From: Podocnemis expansa
Lineage: Eukaryota > Chordata > Testudines > Podocnemididae
Direction of reading: 5' to 3'
Length of the DNA: 64,000 nucleotides
NCBI GenBank assembly: GCA_007922195.1
Contig: ML682005.1
Coordinates: forward strand, 42,317,177-42,381,176
The position numbers and the translations under genes are program-made. Below, one piece after another: positions 23,524 to 34,506 of the stretch. Numbering within the stretch: the first letter of the stretch is position 1; every line of letters begins with the position of its first letter. The notes beneath the pieces are model-generated. The model was not told where the DNA came from, did not search any database, and worked only from the letters and a program-made list of their open reading frames with translations.

Positions 23524-24360
23524 CCATTGTCTACAGCCAAGCCCTAAGATATAACCGCATCTGCTCTGATCCCTCAGACAGAGACAGACATCTTGAGGAT
23601 CTCTATCAAGCATTCTTGAAACTACAGTACCCACCTGGGGAAGTAAGAAAACAAATTGACAGAGCTAGACGGGTTCCCCAAAGTCATCTACTACAGGAGA
23701 GACCCAAGAAAGCAAGCAACAGAACACCACTAGTTACCACATACAATCCTCAAGTCAGACCTCTGCAAAAGATCATTAAGGACCTACAGCCTATTCTAAG
23801 AGATGATCCCTCTCTCTCTCAAGCATTAGGAGACAGACCACTCCTTGCCTATAGGCAGCCCCCTAATCTTAAACAGATACTCACCAGCAACTACAGATCT
23901 AACAACAGGAACATTGAAGCAGGCACACACCTCTGCAAAAAACCATGCTGCCAAGTCTGCCCACATATCTGCACAACAGACACCATCATAGGTCCTAATC
24001 AAGCCTGCTACTCCATCAAAGGCTCATTTACCTGCTCATCTACTAATGCGGTCTATGCCATCATGTGCAAGAAATGCCCCACCTCCTTATATATTGGACA
24101 AACAGGACAATTGCTCCGTAAGAGACTGAATGAGCACAGAGCTGATATCAGAAATCAAAGAAAAAAAGAAACCAGTTGCTGAGCACTTCCATCTTCCTAA
24201 TCACTCGATGATGGATTTGTTAACGACTGTCATTAGAGATGTACCTGGGACATCAAGACTTCAAAGAGAAACAGCCGAACTCAAATTAATATGCAAGCTA
24301 AATTCTGTGAAAGCAGGACTCAATCGAGACTATGGGTTCTTTTCCCATTACAAAGGGTAA
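23524..24360 (+). pseudogene. Penelope-like ORF, linker and GIY-YIG endonuclease part, frameshifted
   Basis: It continues the RT frame to 24182, then shifts by one base into the frame that ends at 24360. The nuclease has YAIMC, YIGQTGQ and the RLNEHR arginine segment. The C-terminal part after the shift (AEHFHLPNHS and the acidic helix AELKLICKLNS) completes the GIY-YIG fold. The shift lies in the run gaaatcaaagaaaaaaag at about 24151-24168, a likely slippage site. Confidence 0.85.
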
Positions 24361-24484
24361 TTTGACTTCAGGCTTCCCATGGTTTGAACCTGACAACTGC
24401 TCTGATTTGCTGTTACTTTATGACCTGATCCTATGTTTTACACCCCCCTTGCATTTAGTTTCATTCCTTTCTGTAAGTTCACCC

Positions 24485-24600
24485 ATCTTCGAAGCATCTG
24501 AGGAAGTGGGATCTTCTCCCACGAAAGCTCATGCAAAAAATAAATCTGTTAGTCTTAAAGTGCCACACAACTGCTTGTTGTTTTTTTAACAAAAGTTTTG
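24485..24600 (+). repeat. Penelope 3' tail with hammerhead-ribozyme-like core
   Basis: Contains CTGAGGA (24498-24504), one extra A, a perfect 6-bp stem GTGGGA/TCCCAC (24506-24511 with 24517-24522), then GAAA (24523-24526) and a short GC-TCAT-GC hairpin. This is the order of a hammerhead ribozyme (CTGATGA, stem II, GAAA, stem III), which published work reports in Penelope-like elements. Here the core has T-to-G at position four of TGATGA, an inserted A, and no clear UH cleavage site, so activity is doubtful. Confidence 0.6.
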
Positions 24601-25990
24601 CCCATTCTAGCATAAATTCCTTATCAAGGTTAAGTGAGCTGGTGAAAACTGAGCTGAGATAGCAGAAGTGATCCACATTGCGCAACGCTTCGTTATTGGT
24701 ACATATTTTAGATAGATTATTGTTACCTTGTGATATGACAACTGTTTTCTTGATGCTGATACTCCCAAACCTGGTGCATGCGTCAGAAAACTTGTTCACT
24801 AGGATGTAGAGTTCATCAGGTGAATTAGAGATGAAAGTAGCATCATCTGCAAAAAGCAGATCCTGAATAGTGAACTGGATGACATGCCTGCTGCTCTGGA
24901 ATCAGTGGATGTTAAACACGTTGCCGTCCATCCTCAATTCAATTAGTATGCCAGATTGATCATTTCCTAAGGTATACTTGAGAAGAATAGAGAAGAAGAT
25001 GCCAAAGTCAGTGGGCACTAAAACGCAGCCTTGATTCATACCAGCATCAATACTAAACTCAAATGATGTTTCACTTTCATACTGCATGTTTTACTTCATT
25101 CCCTTGTAGACCACCTTGAACAGGGAAAGTACATTTTGTGGACAGCCAGTTTTCAACAGGATATTATAGAAGCCATTCCTACTAACCACATTGAAGGCTT
25201 TTTGTAAGATAACAGATGCTACACAGAGAGGTGCCTGTTGACATTGTACTTGTTGTAAGAAGAAATATGTGAAGGACATGTCAGTCATGGAGTGTCCAGT
25301 TCTGAACCCAAACTGGCTCTCAGCATAGACTATCTCAGCAACAACTTGGAATCTTTTAGTCAGGACCCTTGCAAGCACCTTGTGGACAATGCTGAGCAAA
25401 GATATCTGTCAACAGTTTTTGTTACTCACTACTTTGTCCCCTTTATTCTTAAATAGCATAATTATCTATGCATCTTTCAGGTCCTGTGTATATAGTTTTC
25501 TTTTCAATAAGCATAGGGAAGCATAGATGTCACTCACAAGCTTTAGCCCACCTGCTTTCAGTTGCTCCAGAGGTATCTGTTGTTATGGGCTGCTTTCCCA
25601 AGCACAGTCTCTTTGATAACTTTCTCTACATCTCCAAGAGTTGATATTCGATCTAGCTCCTGGATTGTTGTAGTTGGGGAATGGCAGCTAAGAAACTATA
25701 CCAGATAGTGGTATCCTTTGAATACAGATCTGTGTAATGCTCAGTTCAGTGGTCAGGTTGTTGTTGCCTGTCAGTTGATTTGGTAATGTCTTTTTCTTTC
25801 AGGTTTGCAGTCTTTTTAGGAGATGAGCTAAGTGCCTCATTAATTCCACTATATGATGTATAGTGTCTGGCCTGACCCTTTTCTGAGATTTGTCACTGAA
25901 AGTGTAGATGGTGCTGCTGCAATACAATGGCTAGTGACAGGCACCAGTTAACGAACCCATCTCTCCTTGAAAGTGCCAACAGCTTTGGGA
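24601..25990 (-). mobile_element. AP-endonuclease LINE, RT region, minus orientation, broken
   Basis: Read on the minus strand, the pieces give, in order, an ARVLTKRFQ and ESQFGFRTGHS part (25091-25399), a GMNQGCVLVPT...FGIFFS part (24902-25087), and the segment SIKKTVVISQGNN with VDHFCYLSSVFTSS (24479-24799). These are RT motifs of a non-LTR element of the craniofacial-development-protein-2-like type. Frames are broken several times. The copy is 3'-truncated where it meets the Penelope tail at about 24590-24600. Confidence 0.8.
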
Positions 25991-26130
25991 AGAGGAGTGC
26001 TTAAAAGTGGGGTGCTGGAACCCACTGGATGAAGAAAATGTCCCCAGAAAAGCAGATGAGCCTGAATTCTATTGGGCAATGGTATTAACAGTCTGGAACC
26101 ATACCCATCCAGAAAAGCTGCAGTTGTGGA

Positions 26131-26312
26131 CACTGTTCCCTCTAAGCTGTGCGCATGTGCGTGCGCACACACGTCATGAAACCTGCACACACAACAAAAT
26201 AAAGTTTGCACAAAGAAATTCAATAGTGCTAATATTGGTGCTCACAGAGAAATGTTTTTGCGCACACAAAGAAATTGCGCACACAGTCTATGAGTAGTAA
26301 GAGGGAACATTG
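26131..26312. mobile_element. hAT-like MITE, GCGCAC-rich
   Basis: The left end CACTGTTCCCTCTAAGCTG pairs with the reverse complement of the right end, CAATGTTCCCTC. The interior is alternating purine-pyrimidine (gcgcatgtgcgtgcgcacac). No matching 8-bp target duplication is seen at these coordinates. Non-coding. Confidence 0.7.
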
Positions 26313-26670
26313 TTAAAGTGTGTACTTTCTTCACCTTGGAGTGTTCTGGCTAGAAGCTGCAGCAGGCATATACCAGTGATCTTGATCTTCATCTTGTCAA
26401 TAGAAGTCGTTTTTGCTGAGAGAAGGTGGAGGGTCTGTGGTAGCCCCTTCCTTCTTTGTTTTGCCTAGGAATATGCATCAAGTGTACATGTTCAGTGGTT
26501 GTTCATTCTGGAGTGGAAGAACTCAGACATTTGGCAGCGACTTAGATGTCCAAGTAACCCTCATTAGAGGTGGTCTGCTTGCCCCATTCTGGGGAGCACC
26601 CTAGAAGAGGTGGGCTAAAAATCTTTCCTTCTGTTACCTTCTTTCCTGACTCTAAACTAATCATTGCTTT

Positions 26671-26895
26671 AGGAATGTTCATGCTATGTTAACTGGACTT
26701 GAACTGGAAGACTGTGAAATTCAGAAAACAGCCATAATTGATAGAGAGCTACATCATTTGAGCATTGATATTGCAGCCCTCAAAAGTGAGACAAGACTTT
26801 TTTAAATTGGATCACTCAGTGAAATAAATGATCATTTTTGTTGGTCTGGGAAACCTGACAAGGAACTAAAGACATTGTGTTGAAATTTCTGTCAA
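26671..26895 (+). mobile_element. AP-endonuclease LINE fragment, N-terminal nuclease region
   Basis: In one frame it reads RNVHAMLTGLELEDCE, then ELHHLSIDIAALKSETRLF, then a stop. A NVR-ML...D--AL-ET opening is the N-terminal part of the LINE AP endonuclease. It is likely part of the same family as the pieces at 24601-25990 and 28140-28620. The sequence from 26896 to 28139 has no assigned identity. Confidence 0.65.
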
Positions 26896-27844
26896 GAAGC
26901 CTATTCTCAGTGCATGTACGTCTCTGGTATCTATCAATGGGATGATCATACAGCTGGATGTGAACAAGAACTTGGGAACCCTTCAATGTAGACCTACTCT
27001 TGAGTACTCATACAGCCAGCACCCGGCTGAGAGTCCAGTTCATTGGTGATATACGCTGACCTGTGAAAGTCATCCTCTTGGCTCCACTCATGTATCATAG
27101 GTCTGGACAGCCAATTGTCTCCCTGGGTCTGAAGTGCATTTAACCCTTGTGGAGTCTGTGCTGAGTTTGTTGAACTGCTTTGCCTCTCTTAACCACACAT
27201 TGTACATATTAGCACTGCTTCCATTAGGTAAAGTCTCTGCTGCCCATTCTGATGTGGAGATGGTAGTCCTAGTTTTTAATGGTGCTCCACTACTTCCAGC
27301 AAGCCAAAGCACTGAATGGAAGCTCCATTATGTTCCACTCAAATGAAGGGTCTGCCTGCCTAGATCTCATGGCAGAATCAGACCATCAGCTTTGGGGAAG
27401 TTAAAGTGTTAAACAAATTCTGTGCTTAGAGATGTTGGACTGCAGTACAGCATTTTGATGAGGGTGCAGGGAAGGTAGCAGCTGCCTCACAAAATAGTAT
27501 AGTTTCACATTAATGAAGTGTTGCACAGAGTGTAGACCCCAATATCAATGACCCAGTGTTGTGGCACTGAGGCATCATTTTGTCCACAGAAACTGTCCCT
27601 GGTAGTACTATATGCTGGTTATTTAGCAGATTGGATATAATCATTAGTAAGAGGCTGGCTGGTAAAAGTAGAACTGTAAAGTAGATGTGGGAGGCACTAG
27701 GCAGTGGAAAGACTGAAAATAAATGCACCGAAGAAAGAATTTACACAATAAAATGTAAGATGTTTCTTGGCACTTCCAGAGTTAGCAAGACCATGGCTAA
27801 CTTTTACAAATGAATCTAATACTTTGTTAGGACATGATAGACTA

Positions 27845-28075
27845 TATTTTCAGCGGGTAGATAGCAGTGTAGCACCACTGATGTGAATGGAGTGACACTT
27901 ATTTATGTCAGCTGAGAATCGGTGTTGTAATATCTTCCACAATGAACACTTGTGTGCACCCATGCACTAAAGACTTGGTCCAGAGCCTATTAAGCTCTAT
28001 TGAAAGACTCCCCTTGACTTTAAATCAGCTTTGGATTAGGGCCTGGCCCTACTGGCACTCTCATGTGGGCTGAAG
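27845..28075. repeat. Ancient palindromic repeat fragments
   Basis: Contains gcagtgtagcaccactgatg, then gtcagctgagaatcggtg, and next to it gaaagactccccttgacttt, all diverged members of old interspersed families repeated elsewhere in the window. Boundaries are uncertain. Confidence 0.4.
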
Positions 28076-28139
28076 TTTATTAATTCACTGCTATTTCTTG
28101 TTGACTCACTTCAGAGTGCCTTGGGATCCAATGACTGGG

Positions 28140-28620
28140 CTAGTGGGGGAAGAAACAATGTAAATTGATCTGGTTGTTAATTCAGATAAAACTAAAGTCT
28201 CTGGTCATTACCATCAAGCAATCTCCAGCTCCAGATTACAACCAGCTCACTATTAACCTGTCTGGATGGGATACTGAGTGGGTGGCATCTGTCAAATATT
28301 TGGGCAGGGTCATTGATAGTACTGTAGGATCCTTAAAAGATGTGAACAGTTGTAAATTAGCAACTGGTACCATGTTTTTGGCATCAAGTTTACTATGTGT
28401 CCCGTTTAATGATGTCAACCTTGCTATGGGGCTGCAGATACATAGAACAAGAGTTGTGTCAATTCTTCTTCATAGAAGTGAAATGTGGACCCTGAGGAAC
28501 ACTGAAGGACAGCGGATTGATGTTGTCAATGCTCATCAGCTGCTCCAATTTGTGTCAGGACAAGATCAAAAGTGAGGATATCTGAAGCCAAATCCAGCAG
28601 CTACCTCCGTCACTGCTGGT
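28140..28620 (+). mobile_element. AP-endonuclease LINE fragment, RT thumb region
   Basis: An open stretch of 136 codons (28165-28575) carries SLVITIKQSPAPDYNQL, VKYLGRVIDSTVGSLKD, and LLHRSEMWTLRNTEGQRID, the VKYLG...I and LLYGSE-W motifs after the RT palm. It then runs into a stop. It lies in the same orientation as the nuclease piece at 26671 and may be the 3' part of one internally deleted copy. Confidence 0.75.
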
Positions 28621-28964
28621 TAATTGACTGAAATGCTTTCTTGCATTTTGGTAGAACATATCACACATTCATAAATACACACATACATCAGTAATAATGT
28701 ATGACTGGATGGCTGACTTGGCCTTCAGTTTCTTTCCTACTGCCAACTGACAGACTTACTGTGCACTGTAAGAGCCATGTTGTACGTTGTTATTTACATT
28801 TTAGACTAATGTCCATCTCTGCACACAACTAAGGTCAGTTTGCATAAGCAGTGCATAAGAAAAAAGATCTATTCCTTGGCATGATGTTAGCTATATGTAC
28901 ACTAAACATCCTTAATTAGGTGTTGCCAGCTTGAAAAATCCACATCACTTTTCAGTTACATGCT

Positions 28965-29190
28965 AAAAAAAACCAAGGAGTCGTGTGGCACTTTAAGACT
29001 AACAGATTTATTTTTCGCATGAGCTTTCGTGGGAGAAGCAGCATCTGAGGAAGTGGGATCTTCTCCCACGAAAGCTCATGCAAAAAATAAATCTGTTAGT
29101 CTTAAAGTGCCACATGACTCCTTGTTGGTTTTTTATTTATTTATTTATTGCTGGACTAGACTAACACGGCTATCCTTTTGGAGATTGACA
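28965..29190. repeat. Foldback copy of the Penelope 3' tail
   Basis: The left arm (minus orientation) has gtggcactttaagactaaca and gcatgagctttcgtgggag. The right arm (plus) has ctcccacgaaagctcatgc, aaataaatctgttagtctta and gtgccacatgactccttg, continuing to gactagactaacacggctat. The arms are nearly identical. The core CTGAGGA at 29045-29051 and GAAA at 29070-29073 match those at the end of the Penelope element. A (tttа)n-like run follows at about 29131-29150. Confidence 0.85.
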
Positions 29191-32100
29191 GTTACATGCT
29201 GTCAGTGTCAGTATATTTTTGTCCTACGTAGCAAAAGTGAATGTTGTAATGTTACTTAAGCTTTAAAAAATATTCCAGGGATCTATCAATCACTGTTAAA
29301 ATGCTTTGTTCACAATGATGGAATTTGTTTGTCTTAACTTATTTTGGACCATTCTAGTTCAGATGTTTTGGTTAAATTAGATGGGAGCTGAATGTTATCT
29401 GTCAAAAGCATCTGACAGTGTTGTGATGGCTTCCAGTGAGTTTCTGGGCAGAGTTCAAGGTTTGATTTAACCTCAGATTCCTAAAAAGTTTTGATTTCTG
29501 GACCCCTAAATGATTTAGGTGCTAATCTGGTTTCAGTATCTTCTCCCTTTGATACTGCTTCAGTTGAAACCGTTAGAGTTACTCAATATCCTATGAAGAG
29601 ACAATGTCTGAAGGAGACCAAGATCTAAATCATTTAGAAGTCCACTGGTAAAATAATGTGTATTTTGTGTAATGGGTGCCTGAGCTCTGAAATGTATTTT
29701 TGCCTCCAACCACCTAGTTTGTCAGAATCCAGATTTGTTAATTTTCATGTTTCAAAGCCCATCTTTACACTGCCTCAGCAGACTTTTGGAGAGAAGCAAG
29801 CATGCAGACAAACAAGATATGCAGGCAAAGATAGAGCAAGATCAGGGTTTTGAGGCCAAATCAGAGAGAGTTCTTTTTTGAAGAGAAGTCTAATTAAATA
29901 ATTTTGAATGTGAATATTTGAAGAATCATTCTAATTTTTAGATCTCATGGTTCCTTAAATAATGTCAGCATGGGAAGGCTGATAAAAATTTCCAGTGTGA
30001 GAAGGTATTGGAGTACGTCCATTAACAACACATGGTAGACTGAATAGCAGGTAACTTCTAAGAAATAAGATCAAGGATTCTTTTTTATCTTAGAGTCCTA
30101 GCAATTAAACAGTTGGCTGAAGTCAGCTGTTAGTTGTTACACACTGAGGTCCTTTTAAAGATAACTCTGGTAGTTGTGAGCCTGTAGCTTAATACAGTAA
30201 AATGACATATTTTATGGTGTCAGTGAAATATAGTATAGCACTGGCTGGCACAATATCATTATATTCCGTAGCTATATAAATGTTCTGGTAAAGGTGAGAT
30301 ATTTGATCAGGAGACCATTAAAATTGTTTGATAGCATTCTTGTAGCACCTTTTATTAATATGTGACTAGAATTTTTTTGGCATGTAGGATTGTTGTCAGC
30401 AGCAAGGTTAATAGAATTTTCTATGTTTTTCTTTTAAAGAATAGATTCTGCAGCAGTTATCTGCTTATCTCAACAATCCACTAATAGCTGTAAAATTGCA
30501 AAAACCTTGTGCTGAGTGAGAATCTTTCGCTGTATGCTAGTTGGCTTTAGATCTTGCTGAGGCTCAGTGGAAGAAGTGGGAAGGAGTCACTCCTTTCATT
30601 CACCTCTGAATCTGAGTGGAAATAAAAGATGAAAATCTAAACCAAAAATATCTAAGCCAGCTCTGCAGTAGGGACACTTTGTAGTTCATTGAATGGCCAG
30701 GGAATTTTTATGACAGCTGAATTAAGGAAAGATTTGACTTAATCTAGGTTGCATTTGTATCAGTCTTTAAAACCCTTTTTGATTAAATGGTGTTACTTTC
30801 ATCTTTTTCCGTTATCATGACTTGCTTGTTCTTTCGAACTTAAGGCAAGATGTCGTTCTTTCGTCTCGTAGCCCTTCTAGCAACATTATGGGGAAATTTC
30901 CCACTATTGCTAACACCGACTGTAAACAAGGCCTGTTTGGGTTTGCACGCAAACACGCAATGGAGGAGGAAGAAGTGAGCTTTGCTTTATAGTGGCTTTT
31001 GAATTCATGAGAACGAATGAAAGGTGACTAGTCTTGTTGCAGTGAATCATATTGCCTGACGTTCCATGCAGTTATATGACATTTCCTAATGAGGAGACCC
31101 CCTCCCCATTCATTTGGGAGTATGTTTAAAGGAAAGATTTATTTGAAGTGCATAAAATTATACTTTATGGCAGCCAAAGTAAAATTGAAAACAGGAGGGC
31201 CAGATTTCCCAAAGTTCTCAGCACCAGCAACTGGAGTCAGGTGTTTGAGAAGAACTCAGCTACTTGGTAGGCTCCTAAACTGATTTTTAGAAGTCCATAG
31301 CACTGGCTAGCTCCCACCATTCTCTGTGTGAGCTGAACGTTTCAGAAAATGTGGCCCATTGATTTTCAGATTTGCCGTATATGATTTGGAAGTAGATTTC
31401 ATCTGAAATCTAGATAAATGCATGGTCTGTGGTAAACAGCATGTTTTCCCCACTTGAAGTTGTGCCATGTAATGGTTGCCATAACCAGTCTTCTAGAACT
31501 TTGGTAGAGGGTATATGATTCTTCCACTTTCAGGTTCAGGAAAATTCTGTGGGGGATCTTCAGGAGGCAGATCTCGTCTGTACACAGGAACCCCTGAAGC
31601 CCCTGTCTGCCTCCATATCTCCTTAATGAAGGTAGTTGCACAGGGAAGTCACAGAAGAGGTAGCACAGCCAAAGGGTGATTTGGTTTCCTCAATAATCTC
31701 TGCAAGCTAGCAAGAGGTTGATGTGTGTCCTCCCTACCTCCTGCCTCTCCCACTCAATGATCCTCCTTGTCATGCAGGTCCCAACACCAACCCATCTAGA
31801 AAGGGGAAAATTGGATTGTGGTGGTTGCTGGTCTCTCATCCCTCCCATGCTTTCCCACCCTCACAGTCCCTCCTGTCCTCTTCCTCATGGTGTGAATAAA
31901 CTGGATTCCCCCCTTCTCCCCATTGCTGATCTCTGTGGCATAACTGACTCTATCCCATAGTTAGAGAGATGTTAGTGGGACACAAAATAGCAAGATTCTT
32001 CTTGGAATGATAATATAGTTAGAGTGTTTTATTCTGACCATTTATGTAAATAACTTTCTTAGTGTAAAATAGCACAGCTATCCATTTATGATGATGCAGT

Positions 32101-32192
32101 TATGACTTCGAGGTCCATCATTATGTCATTGCTTGGGATGTTTTGATTAAAGATGCTTGAAAATGACATAACTCTGCTCTTGCTTTCATCAG
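29191..32192. other. Intronic non-coding DNA, nothing recognised
   Basis: AT-rich apart from 31690-31960, which is C-rich and moderately GC. No exon, RNA gene or clear mobile element can be supported. Confidence 0.5.
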
Positions 32193-32501
32193 AGGGCAGC
32201 AGAAACAGTAGACGAGGAAGAAAATGAAGAAGAAGGAGATGAGGAAGAAATGAATGAAGAGGCTGATCAGGAAGAAGAAATGAGGGAGGCTGCTAGAAGA
32301 AATGTTCTCAGTAATGAGCTAGAAGAAGATGAAGACAAACTAGATGAGAATTATGAAGAAGAGAATCTTGAACTGCCGCAGGAAGGGAAGCCTTTCCACT
32401 TAGGAAAAAGAAATCAAGAGAATGGTGAGGAAATTGAGCAGTTTAATGATCTTTGTGAAGAAGAAGCAAAAATACCAGAAGACTTAGACAATCAAAGCCA
32501 G
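32193..32501 (+). CDS. DCDC2: DCDC2, acidic tail exon
   Basis: A 309-bp exon (103 codons, phase 0 on both sides). The acceptor is ctgctcttgctttcatcag and the donor GTAACA follows cag at 32501. The encoded run begins RAAETVDEEENEEEGD and is dominated by E and D, with a few K/R-rich breaks (EMREAARRNVL, PFHLGKRNQ). The tail after the doublecortin domains is disordered and acidic in this family, so low complexity is expected and its exact length varies between species. It joins in frame to the exon at 13876 upstream and to 33923 downstream. Confidence 0.75.
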
Positions 32502-33922
32502 GTAACAACTTATTCTTTCAACTTTAAAAAAAAAAAGCCTCATTCATTCCAGCACTAGCTCTGTGTACTGACAATTTAGTCCAAATTAGCCCAGAAGAAG
32601 CCCTTGGAGTCTCATGGAGTTTCAGGTTTCCATAAAGCTATTTTCCCTTATTTATAATCCTTTTTATCTTATGACTATAACTGCAGAATTCTTTCTCCAA
32701 GTGACAAAGCATGTATTTGTTGCTCCGTCCCTCTGGCCAGTCTTTGTCATGTTTTTGTGAACAGGCACGGTAATGGGAATGCAAGACTCCTGCACTCTCA
32801 AGAAAAGCAGGGTTCTTGTACATATGAGTTTTCACTTCCTCTTTGGACATAGCTGGGGGACAGTGTGATGTGCACAAGCGTATCAAGTAGTTCACAAGTC
32901 AGTGCCTTGCTTGGATGAGTTGCCTGGTGTTGCTCCTCTCATTTTGAGGAGTCTCATTGATTTATATCACTTTTATTTTTTCAGCTAGGATTGTTGACAT
33001 AAATAAGATTCATAAAGGCAGGGGGTTTCTCTTTATGGGATTTTAAAATACAAGTCTTGTCCCTTAGGACAGGGTGCATACCTCAGTTTTAGAGAGTGGT
33101 GCCTTATGTTGTTCTCCTCCATTTGCTGTTAAGAGAGAGTCAGAAAATGGAATCAGAAATGTCTGTGCTAGGTGAACTGCCCCACATGTTGGGTAACCTG
33201 AGCAGTGGATAGATTTCCTGAGATTACAGGGTGAGTGCATTATAAATGTAACATAACATTCCCTGACTGGATTCCGCCGTCTCCCTCTCTCCCCGGTGAG
33301 GGTAGGACAGCTGAAAGTCATTCTCTGCTTGTAAACCATTAAGAAGTAAAAGTTCCTGTACTTCCCGTGATGCTCAGGGTAGTTGTCTCTGTCATACTTC
33401 TGAAGTTTAGGAGTTATTCTGTCCCACTTGTATGACACAGGAGGACATTTTCCAAAATGATTACCAGACAGAGAAACAACAATAACATTCTCATCAGAAA
33501 TAGGATTTCTTATTTTCTATGCTCGATATGTTGATACAATGCTTTTCGGAATGGTGTAGATATTTATAAGGGTGGAGAATATGGGAGAGTTTATACACAA
33601 AGTGAGACTTTATCTTTGGAGGGTCTATTTAGAAGGGATGTTCACCCAGATGAGGACATAAACAAAAAAAGTTCTAATTTGAGCAAAGATTCATGTTAAT
33701 GTTTTTTCTGTTTATCTTGTATACTTGATGAGAGGGCTCCATGTTTGTATAAGCAACCCATGATTGTTGTGTTGGTGACTTTCTCATATATATTGTTTCT
33801 CTTCAAAAATTCCTAGTAGAAATTCTAGTGTGACCTACTTAATTATATATTTGTTGATGTGCGATGAAGTCTGTTACCAGTCATGCTTCACATATTGATT
33901 TTTGGCTCTTTTTTTTCTCTAG
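32502..33922 (+). other. DCDC2 last intron, 1.4 kb
   Basis: Non-coding; bounded by GTAACA and a ttttttttctctag acceptor. The minus-strand frame at 33064-33438 (124 codons) shows no known domain. No mobile element is recognised. Confidence 0.6.
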
Positions 33923-34027
33923 ATTGACTCTCATCTGGGGAAAACATCAAATCCAAGAGTAACTATTACCAGTCCACAAGAAAGTGAAAAAAATGACCAA
34001 ACCAATGAGTGTGCTGCTGTAGCATAG
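33923..34027 (+). CDS. DCDC2: DCDC2, terminal coding exon
   Basis: Acceptor ag at 33921-33922 after a T-run. It encodes 34 residues, starting IDSHLGKTSNPRVTITS and ending NECAAVA, then TAG at 34025-34027. Phase 0 joins it to the preceding exon. Together the three visible exons supply about 171 residues of the C-terminal tail, out of a protein that is about 476 residues in humans. Confidence 0.7.
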   Translation: MDSHLGKTSNPRVTITSPQESEKNDQTNECAAVA

Positions 34028-34410
34028 ACTTTTAAAAAAGTAGATTAGCAGAAAATGAAGAATTGTAATGTTTGAAATCTAAAGCATGTTATCTGTGATT
34101 GATAATTTATAATGTGAAGATAGTTGAGTACCACCTATTGAGTTTTGAAATAACAACACCATATGGAATGACAGATAATGAACATCCTATTAAAAGGAAG
34201 ATTGACTTATTTTCACAATATGAGGCTTTCTGATGAGATTTTAGGGGGAAAATGTAAGGGTTTTGTTTAGTAATACTGCAGGTAAGTGAGCCATTCCTTC
34301 TTGGTTATCAGACAATTTGTTTAGGAAAGATAGAGAATATTTTTGTGACTTCTAATGGAAAAATGTATAATGTTTTTTGTAAACTAATAAATGGCTAAAA
34401 ATATGAGGTA
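34028..34410 (+). other. DCDC2 3' UTR
   Basis: An AT-rich stretch follows the stop. The first good polyadenylation hexamer AATAAA lies at 34386-34391 (ctaataaatgg), about 360 bp after the stop. The cleavage position is inferred. Confidence 0.6.
34386..34391 (+). terminator. Polyadenylation signal AATAAA of DCDC2
   Basis: Canonical hexamer, in the expected orientation and distance from the stop codon at 34027. Confidence 0.6.
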
Positions 34411-34441
34411 TACTTAATTTCTAGGCTTATAATTTAAAGGT

Positions 34442-34506
34442 ACTGGGCCAGATTCTCCTTGTGGTAGACACTGTAACAAAGGTGTAATGGAGTTGAGAAT
34501 CTGCCC
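34442..34506. repeat. Small ancient palindromic repeat
   Basis: The ends gggccagattctcc and gagaatctgccc are inverted, with tgtaac/gtgtaatgg between. It belongs to the gggccagattct...agaatctggccc family. Confidence 0.55.

Larger units (their letters stand above)
22240..24600 (+). mobile_element. Penelope-like element (Neptune type), nearly full, broken
   Basis: Seen: a reverse transcriptase with the block LPKIHKKGNPGCPIISG (about 22792-22842), ATMDVEALYTN, and the catalytic YIDDIF at 23277-23294. A linker follows, then cysteine-rich CKKPCCQVCPHIC, and a GIY-YIG endonuclease, VYAIMC...LYIGQTGQ...RLNEHR (about 24050-24147). RT plus C-terminal GIY-YIG is diagnostic of Penelope-like elements, which copy RNA at a nick made by that nuclease. 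Lesions: a TGA at 23521-23523 where the protein otherwise continues into SIVYSQALRYNRIC (a likely CGA-to-TGA CpG decay), a frame change at about 24163-24180 within an A-rich run, and a break near 22349 at the N-terminal end (LEGYFRRLRLKEYF lies in another frame). The last coding part ends at 24360, followed by a 3' tail. Confidence 0.92.
13977..32192 (+). other. DCDC2 intron, about 18.2 kb, filled with mobile elements
   Basis: Bounded by the GTAATC donor at 13977 and a tgctttcatcag acceptor ending at 32192. It contains hAT-like MITEs (14184, 18146, 21132, 26131), foldback Penelope-tail copies (16009, 18513, 28965), a Penelope-like element (22240-24600) and AP-endonuclease LINE pieces. The rest (about 14560-16000, 16440-18130, 18780-21120, 21350-22110, 29200-32190) shows nothing I can name apart from an ancient repeat at about 20850. 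Confidence 0.65.

Noticed and set aside
33064..33438. 124-codon minus-strand frame in the last DCDC2 intron
   Set aside because: No known domain and no splice or polyadenylation context that could be supported.
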